Source: Deltaproteobacteria bacterium
GTDB taxonomy: Bacteria; Myxococcota_A; UBA9042; DTJE01
NCBI GenBank assembly: GCA_013151875.1
Contig: JAADHL010000381.1
Location: forward strand, 1 to 12,015
DNA length: 12,015 nt
Direction: 5' to 3'
The notes under the pieces were generated by a model. The model saw only the letters and a list, made by a program, of their open reading frames with translations, did no database searches and was not told the origin of the DNA. The position numbers and the translations under genes are program-made. How positions within the stretch are numbered: position 1 is the stretch's first letter; the number at the start of each line of letters is the position of its first letter. Positions 7,830-12,015 of the stretch are shown in pieces.

Positions 7830-9044
7830 CTATTCAGTAAGGCACAGGGTCTTGTAGTGCACCTTGATCTCATCACCCGGCTGCGGCATGCACGACCCGT
7901 CTTCCTGGAAAATGATGCTGTTCGACGGGGCATCGTAGGTCCATCCGGTCGCGCACGAGTCGCCGTTGACCCAAACCTGAACCGTGGGCGGATCGGCAAG
8001 CCGCGTCAGGAAGAACTGGACCTTCAAGCCGAACGTCTGGCCCCCGATCTCGTTCATGATCGGGCTGTAGCTGTCGTCGCAGATATCCCCGATCTTGCCG
8101 TTGGTGTCCTGGGAAACCTTGATATAGCGCTTGCCCGGCGCTGATTCGTCGCACGTGGTCGGGTTGGCGCCCACAATGGAGTTCACGTGCATCATGTTCA
8201 CGTTGTAGAAGCCCTTGATGGACTTCAGGAAATCGATATAGAAATACACGTCCGCCGAACTCTGGTCCTCCTCGTCCGACAGCTCGATGATCTCCAGTTG
8301 AGCGTCCTCCCGCAAAAAGCCCTTGTTCCAGCCACCGCAGGTGCCGTCCAGGCAATAGACGGACTTGCACGCGGCCGGGTCGGGGCACACGCTCGGGTTG
8401 TTGTGACAGTCAGCGTCCGAGCTGCACGCCACGCCGGTTTCGGTCGTCAATGGGGCGGAAAGGGCCACCTGGGCGGCTTGAAGCCCGGACTCCTGTTCGT
8501 CGGTGCATGGCCCGTTCAATCCACCGCAGTGTGGGCCGCCGTCGCATCCCAGGTCCGCCAGGTCCTCGAACTTGTCGGCGCCGCTTTCCGGGGTGATGTA
8601 ACGAGGCGACTTTCCGACCTCCGGACCGTAGTTCAGCATGCCCACGACCCGATCGTCCACCACGTTCGAGCTGATGATGCCGATGTGATAATCGTTGTCC
8701 CACACCGCGGCGTGGCTGATGAAGTCCTTGTATGCAGCGACCAGCTTGTCCTGTTCGCCGCACATCGAACCCGAGTCGTCGATCACCAACAGGATGTCCA
8801 CCTCCTGGCCGGAAACCTGGGTGAAGATGTCGGTCTGCTCGGTCTCGTAGGTCCCGCCACCCTGAAGCTTGATGGTCACCAGGGGCGCGGACGAATCGGT
8901 GCTTTCGATCTGGATGAGACAATTGTCGTCACCCTCGTCCTGAGGCGCATAGACCGTCTCGAAGCACATGGAAACGGCCGCCGATATGTCCTTGGGCAAG
9001 CCCGGCACGTTCTTTTTCTTGAATTCGGGCGAGCAGTTCTTCAT
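7830..9044 (-). CDS. vWA-domain half of a split ASH-vWA surface protein
   Basis: 404 codons from the ATG that directly follows an in-frame TAG, ending in TAG at 7830. Residues 1 to about 67 are the back half of an ASH repeat (NCSPEF, FETVYAPQDEGDD, IESTDSSAPLVTIKLQGGG). A vWA domain starts near residue 80: VDILLVIDDSGSM holds the MIDAS motif D89-x-S91-x-S93, with ELSDEED near 255 as a likely further metal ligand. Between them lies a Cys-rich insert (Cys 207-236, with CSSDADC and CLDGTC), suggesting disulfides and an extracytoplasmic location. Residues about 342-404 form a beta-rich tail (VQVWVNG, WTYDAPSN, PGDEIKVHY). vWA domains bind protein ligands through Mg2+ or Ca2+. There is no signal peptide and no Shine-Dalgarno before 9044, so this is very likely not an independent gene but the C-terminal half of the preceding lipoprotein. 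It is real coding sequence; whether it is expressed is uncertain. Confidence 0.8.
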   Translation of the reverse strand: MKNCSPEFKKKNVPGLPKDISAAVSMCFETVYAPQDEGDDNCLIQIESTDSSAPLVTIKLQGGGTYETEQTDIFTQVSGQEVDILLVIDDSGSMCGEQDKLVAAYKDFISHAAVWDNDYHIGIISSNVVDDRVVGMLNYGPEVGKSPRYITPESGADKFEDLADLGCDGGPHCGGLNGPCTDEQESGLQAAQVALSAPLTTETGVACSSDADCHNNPSVCPDPAACKSVYCLDGTCGGWNKGFLREDAQLEIIELSDEEDQSSADVYFYIDFLKSIKGFYNVNMMHVNSIVGANPTTCDESAPGKRYIKVSQDTNGKIGDICDDSYSPIMNEIGGQTFGLKVQFFLTRLADPPTVQVWVNGDSCATGWTYDAPSNSIIFQEDGSCMPQPGDEIKVHYKTLCLTE

Positions 9045-9176
9045 CTAAATGTCAGAGATGGTAAGCGGCGCGTTTCCTGTGTTGTACAGGCACACCTTGA
9101 AGGTTTGCGAGAAGCAGCCGATGGTGACCATACCGAAATCGACTTCGCCCGGCAGCACCGAAATCTTGGCAACTCC
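8844..9176 (-). other. Sixth ASH repeat, interrupted by the in-frame TAG
   Basis: The Ig-like unit begins at GVAKISVLPGEVDFG in the upstream frame, passes NTGNAPLTISDI, hits TAG, and resumes with MKNCSPEF through to IKLQGGGTY in the downstream frame. Both halves carry standard ASH signatures, and the unit is of normal length (about 110 residues) only if both are joined. Confidence 0.85.
9045..9047 (-). other. In-frame TAG splitting one long protein
   Basis: Minus-strand codons read ATT TAG ATG AAG AAC TGC. The frame is unchanged across the stop (next codon at 9044). Cognate repeats align with no gap if TAG counts as one residue: LTISDI-TAG-MKN matches LRINGI-S-FKN and LTIRGL-K-IVK of the neighbouring 649-residue protein, and SFKSA-T-IED of repeat 5. 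AAG (Lys) and TCG (Ser) each become TAG by one base change. Possible readings are a nonsense mutation, a sequence error, readthrough, or stop-start reinitiation at the adjacent ATG. Confidence 0.9.
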
Positions 9177-11117
9177 GCTGTCCCCGTCCAGGTTTGGCGA
9201 CCAGCCGCCCAGACCCAGCCCGCCGCCACCGTCGGCCGCCGGCACCACGACATCCTTTTGGAGCTGAGAGTCGTACAGGACCGCGCTGGCCAGGGCCGGA
9301 TAGGTCATCAGCATGCCGAACACTGAATCGTTGTCGGGCGGGGTGAAACGCACCTTCAGGAACACGGAACCCTGAGGCCCGATGCCGTTCTGCACCGCCG
9401 GCGGCAACCCCATGAAGAGATAGTTTTTGGAACCGAAGCCCGTCCCCGGCTCGGGGCACGTCACCGCGAGCCCTGCCAGACCCTGGCAGTCCTCGATGGT
9501 GGCGCTTTTGAAGCTGCAATAGCCGGTCCCCTGGTTCAACAGCTTGAAGGTCTTTTCCTTGTAGAAGCCCTTGGGCACCACGCCGAAATCCAGCTTGGAC
9601 GGCAGCAGGACCGGCTCGCAGGTGGGCGTGCCCGCGCGTTTGGCCACCAGGGGGACCTCCACGTTCTCCATGCCGCTGACATTGGTGGTGAAAACGAGCT
9701 TCGCCGAGGCGGACCCAGTGTCCGGTCCCAGGTTCTTGAACGTCAGATTCACCACTTGTTGGTTGTTGCCGGCTATGGTGCCCGGGCCGCAGTTGGCCTT
9801 GTCCGTGGGCGGGAAGTCCGTGGCCGGCTGGAAGTCGAATTCACCCAGGGCGTCGTCCACGATCGAGAAGCAACCGATTACCAGGTCGCCGGTACCCTCG
9901 TTCACCATGGACAAGGGCCTTGTGGAGGTAATCATCTGGCCCACGAATCCAAAGTCAACAACGTCCGGAACCAGGCTCAGGAACGGGGCGTCCACGCGGC
10001 CGAACACGTTCAGCGAGATCAGACCCTGGGCGGTATCGTCGCTGACTATGACGACCTGCCCGATGGGGTCCCCTTTGTTGCCCACGGGGTTCTTGGCCGT
10101 CCACTGCAACGTGTAGACCTTGGACTCGCCGGGCTCAAGGGTCAGACCCTCCACCTCCACCGGGACCGCCTTGGCCGTGCCGCCATCCACCAGGAAATCG
10201 ATGTTGTCGTAGTCGGGACTGGCCGGGTCCAGCGCAATGCCGTCCTTGGCTATGGTCAGGGTGGAATTACCCTCGTTCGAGATCGTCAGGTCCACCGTGG
10301 CCGTGTCGTCCTGCGGAATCGACCCAAAGTCGATCACGTACGGCGAAACCACGATATGCGGCCCCAGCTCGAGGCCGCGCACCAGGAACGAAAACGCCTC
10401 TTTCTGTCCCTTGGAGATGCCGTCGATGATCAGCCAGGACTCGTCGGGGCCGCCTTCAGTGGGCTCGTACCGCATCACCAGGCCGACCTCGTCGTCGGGG
10501 TTCAGTTCCGCGGGAAGGGGGGCCCCGGTCGGCGTCACCGGGTCGCTGATGATCGTGAAGTCCTTGCTGCCGTCGGCCCTCAAATAGATCTGGTTCATTG
10601 TGTAGACGTCGGACCCGAAGTTCCGGATGGTCACGTCCAGGTCCTTGAATTCCCCGGCCTTGACATCGCCGAAGTCGATTGGATTCGGGATCGAGATTAG
10701 GTCCGCTATGGGCGCCAGTGAGGATACGTGGACCAGGTCCTGCGAGTCGGGCGGCACGTTGTGCTCGATCACCAGGTCACCGCTGTCGGCCGTGGAATCC
10801 GTGGGTTTGTAGTGGATGATGATGGTCGTCGATTCGCCGGGCTCCAGGGTGGAGACGGTCATCGGCTCCACCGAGAATTCGGTGCTGGTCGCATCCGTGA
10901 AGTGCAGACCCTTGAACCTGATGGTGCCGGAGGTGCCGGCATGCGTCAGCTTTATCGCCTGCTTGTGCTCGGTGTTGATGTCCACCGCGCCGAACGAAAC
11001 GGATGAAGGAATGATCTCGAGGATCAGGTTTTCACCCACGCCGCCCTTGCTGGTGCACGACGAACCGATGGCCGCCGCGGCCAAAAGCCCCATGGTAAGG
11101 AAAAGGCGAGCACGCAT
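9045..11117 (-). CDS. ASH-repeat lipoprotein (N-terminal part of split ASH-vWA protein)
   Basis: 690 residues from ATG at 11117 to the in-frame TAG at 9045. The start is set by GGAGG 7 nt upstream and by the signal peptide that follows; a TTG at 11147 in the same frame lacks such a site. The signal peptide is MRARLF plus a hydrophobic run (residues 7-17), then GSSC with Cys21 as probable lipidation site. ASH / choice-of-anchor D repeats follow, each marked by an '[IVL]-[DS]-F-G' strand: SFG 41-43, IDFG 147-150, IDFG 262-265, VDFG 387-390, LDFG 509-512 and VDFG 659-662. Late-strand signatures include LEPGESTTIIIHYKPTD. A Gly-rich linker (about 629-648) precedes repeat 6, which is cut off at residue 690. 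These domains are Ig-like scaffolds at the cell envelope; no enzyme motif is seen. With the downstream frame it would make a protein of about 1095 residues ending in a vWA domain. Confidence 0.88.
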   Translation of the reverse strand: MRARLFLTMGLLAAAAIGSSCTSKGGVGENLILEIIPSSVSFGAVDINTEHKQAIKLTHAGTSGTIRFKGLHFTDATSTEFSVEPMTVSTLEPGESTTIIIHYKPTDSTADSGDLVIEHNVPPDSQDLVHVSSLAPIADLISIPNPIDFGDVKAGEFKDLDVTIRNFGSDVYTMNQIYLRADGSKDFTIISDPVTPTGAPLPAELNPDDEVGLVMRYEPTEGGPDESWLIIDGISKGQKEAFSFLVRGLELGPHIVVSPYVIDFGSIPQDDTATVDLTISNEGNSTLTIAKDGIALDPASPDYDNIDFLVDGGTAKAVPVEVEGLTLEPGESKVYTLQWTAKNPVGNKGDPIGQVVIVSDDTAQGLISLNVFGRVDAPFLSLVPDVVDFGFVGQMITSTRPLSMVNEGTGDLVIGCFSIVDDALGEFDFQPATDFPPTDKANCGPGTIAGNNQQVVNLTFKNLGPDTGSASAKLVFTTNVSGMENVEVPLVAKRAGTPTCEPVLLPSKLDFGVVPKGFYKEKTFKLLNQGTGYCSFKSATIEDCQGLAGLAVTCPEPGTGFGSKNYLFMGLPPAVQNGIGPQGSVFLKVRFTPPDNDSVFGMLMTYPALASAVLYDSQLQKDVVVPAADGGGGLGLGGWSPNLDGDSGVAKISVLPGEVDFGMVTIGCFSQTFKVCLYNTGNAPLTISDI
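11055..11117 (-). other. Lipoprotein-type signal peptide
   Basis: Codons 1-21 of the ASH lipoprotein: Arg2 and Arg4, a Leu/Ala-rich core, then GSS before Cys21. The residues at -2 and -1 (Ser, Ser) are tolerated by signal peptidase II, though -3 is Gly rather than Leu. Residue +2 is Thr, not the inner-membrane retention Asp of enterobacteria; sorting rules may differ here. Confidence 0.65.
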
Positions 11118-11124
11118 GATCAGA

Positions 11125-11129
11125 CCTCC
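11125..11129 (-). promoter_or_regulatory. Ribosome binding site of the ASH lipoprotein gene
   Basis: GGAGG on the minus strand, 7 nt before ATG 11117. It lies inside the 33-nt gap after the upstream gene. This strong site shows that the lipoprotein is a separate cistron, although the frame is open back to the upstream TAG. Confidence 0.85.
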
Positions 11130-11150
11130 ATTTCTTTTTGGTATCAACGC

Positions 11151-12015
11151 CTAATTGCAGTCACAGGTATCGCCCCCGATCTTGACGAAGGCGGGGTTCT
11201 GGTAGCAGTGCGTGATCTTCGGCCCCCCGTTTACGTCCTGGACCGACACCACCTGTCCCGAGTCCCAGGCGATCGTCGCGACCTCCCACATGTCGCACTT
11301 GAACATCTTGACGTCCAGTTCCTTCAAGTTCTTTTCGTAGACCTGCTGGCCGAAGATCCAGCACTTGACCGTTGGATAGGACGCGCCGAATCCATGGTCG
11401 TCCCAGTAATGCACCCCGATCTTGTACAAGCGGCCGTCCACCGGCACGTCCAGGTTGACGTTCTCGGGGCCGGCGCCGTCCGTATCGTCGCGATCCAGGC
11501 TCGGGTTGTCGGACACGTTGGGGTTCATGGATTCCCACTCCGGCGTCGGGTTGTACCAGAAGCAGTCGTAGGTCAAATCGAACCAACCGTCCGGTGCGCC
11601 GTCACCGTCCAGGTCCGGCCCCGTGGCGAACGGGTGGGTGAAATGCAGGTCCATGTCGGAACCAGCGTCCGGCCCCTCGTCGAATTGGTTGAGGTCGCCG
11701 GGCGTGTCCCAGGTAAGTTCGCAATGGATGGCCTGATCCGGCACAACCACCACCTTCTTGCACACGGTCGTGTTGCACTGCGGGTCGCTGCTGCAGAACT
11801 GGGCGTCGCAAACATCCAGACAATATGTATAGGTCCCCGCCACGTTGACCTCGTGAGTGGGGTTGGGGAAGTTCAGCGTGGGCACCAGATTGAACTTGTT
11901 CTCCGGCGGCTGGTCCACGGACCAATCATACGAAGTAATGGCCCCGCTGGACCCCTGGCTCTGGTCGCCGTGCAGGTGCAGGATGGTCTGCGGGGGGACT
12001 TCTTCACCCTCCTCG
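11151..12015 (-). CDS. Secreted PKD plus YfaP/DUF2135-like protein, 5' end beyond window
   Basis: 287 codons are visible, from the window edge (first whole codon at 12014) to TAG at 11151. A GTG at 11918 could be called as a start, but the frame continues upstream with coherent domain sequence, so the gene is 5'-truncated by the window. Residues about 7-92 look like a PKD domain: PPQTILHLHGDQS, then ITSYDWSVDQPP, then VAGTYTYCLDVCD. From about 95 to 260 comes a region resembling the YfaP/DUF2135 type: CELTWDTPGDLNQFDEGP, SDMDLHFTHP, FDLTYDCFWYNP, LDRDDTDGAGPENVNLD and YKIGVHYWDDHGFG. An Asp-rich loop (DLDGDGAPDG) could bind Ca2+. Many Cys residues, including CDCN at the C-terminus, suggest disulfides outside the cytoplasm. 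I recognise the style from myxobacterial surface proteins but cannot assign a specific function. The next gene begins 33 nt downstream. Confidence 0.85.
   Translation of the reverse strand, partial: EEGEEVPPQTILHLHGDQSQGSSGAITSYDWSVDQPPENKFNLVPTLNFPNPTHEVNVAGTYTYCLDVCDAQFCSSDPQCNTTVCKKVVVVPDQAIHCELTWDTPGDLNQFDEGPDAGSDMDLHFTHPFATGPDLDGDGAPDGWFDLTYDCFWYNPTPEWESMNPNVSDNPSLDRDDTDGAGPENVNLDVPVDGRLYKIGVHYWDDHGFGASYPTVKCWIFGQQVYEKNLKELDVKMFKCDMWEVATIAWDSGQVVSVQDVNGGPKITHCYQNPAFVKIGGDTCDCN

Noticed and set aside
9045..9047. Pyrrolysine insertion as the explanation for the in-frame TAG
   Set aside because: Not supportable here: no pyl genes or methylamine methyltransferase are in the window, and TAG also serves as the normal terminal stop of the neighbouring genes. 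Kept only as one thing to test genome-wide.
9030..9060. A frameshift as the cause of the gene split
   Set aside because: The frame is the same on both sides of TAG and the ASH alignment across it needs no gap, so an indel is not involved.
8187..9326. Plus-strand 379-codon frame over the vWA/ASH junction, and a 314-codon one at 9756-10700
   Set aside because: Both lie antisense to sequence with unambiguous vWA/ASH domains and show no recognisable fold or initiation site.
11118..11150. Treating the PKD/YfaP protein and the ASH lipoprotein as one TAG-interrupted gene
   Set aside because: The frame is open between them, but the first protein ends at a natural Cys-rich C-terminus, and the second has a strong GGAGG and its own lipoprotein signal peptide, so these are two cistrons.

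Overview
The window is GC-rich (about 60% by eye). Every gene I can support lies on the minus strand, so the text below reads from high to low coordinates. Three of the four products are secreted-type proteins built from ASH / 'choice-of-anchor D' Ig-like repeats, PKD-like modules and a von Willebrand factor A (vWA) domain. The fourth is a giant TPR protein. Families of this style, with disulfide-rich vWA/ASH lipoproteins and very long TPR proteins, are typical of Myxococcota and other former Deltaproteobacteria. That affiliation is an inference from protein style; no marker gene is present.

Layout. (1) 12015-11151: 3' part of a secreted PKD plus YfaP/DUF2135-like protein, open at its 5' end. 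(2) 11117-9045: a lipoprotein with five whole ASH repeats and the first half of a sixth, ended by TAG. (3) 9044-7830: in the same frame, directly after that TAG, the second half of the sixth ASH repeat followed by a Cys-rich vWA domain and a C-terminal beta-rich module. (4) 7800-5851: a secreted ASH-repeat protein with a C-terminal PKD-like domain. (5) 5745-1: a cytoplasmic TPR protein of at least 1915 residues, open at its 3' end. The gaps are 33, 0, 29 and 105 nt, so the first four reading frames look like one transcription unit. The TPR gene may be co-transcribed or may use its own weak promoter in the 105-nt gap, which also holds a 9-bp hairpin just ahead of its ribosome binding site.

The most notable observation is the in-frame TAG at 9045-9047. 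It falls inside an Ig-like fold. Reading it as exactly one residue gives a gap-free alignment with other ASH repeats in the same cluster. The downstream half has no signal peptide and no visible ribosome binding site, yet it carries many cysteines and a vWA metal site that would be expected outside the cytoplasm. The protein was therefore almost certainly a single chain of about 1095 residues. The stop is either a recent nonsense mutation or sequence error, or the product depends on readthrough or reinitiation. I cannot choose between these from the sequence alone.

Taken together the genes look like a cell-surface or periplasmic assembly (adhesin-like ASH/PKD/vWA proteins) beside a large intracellular TPR scaffold. 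No enzyme, mobile element, RNA gene or CRISPR array was seen, and the plus strand appears non-coding.
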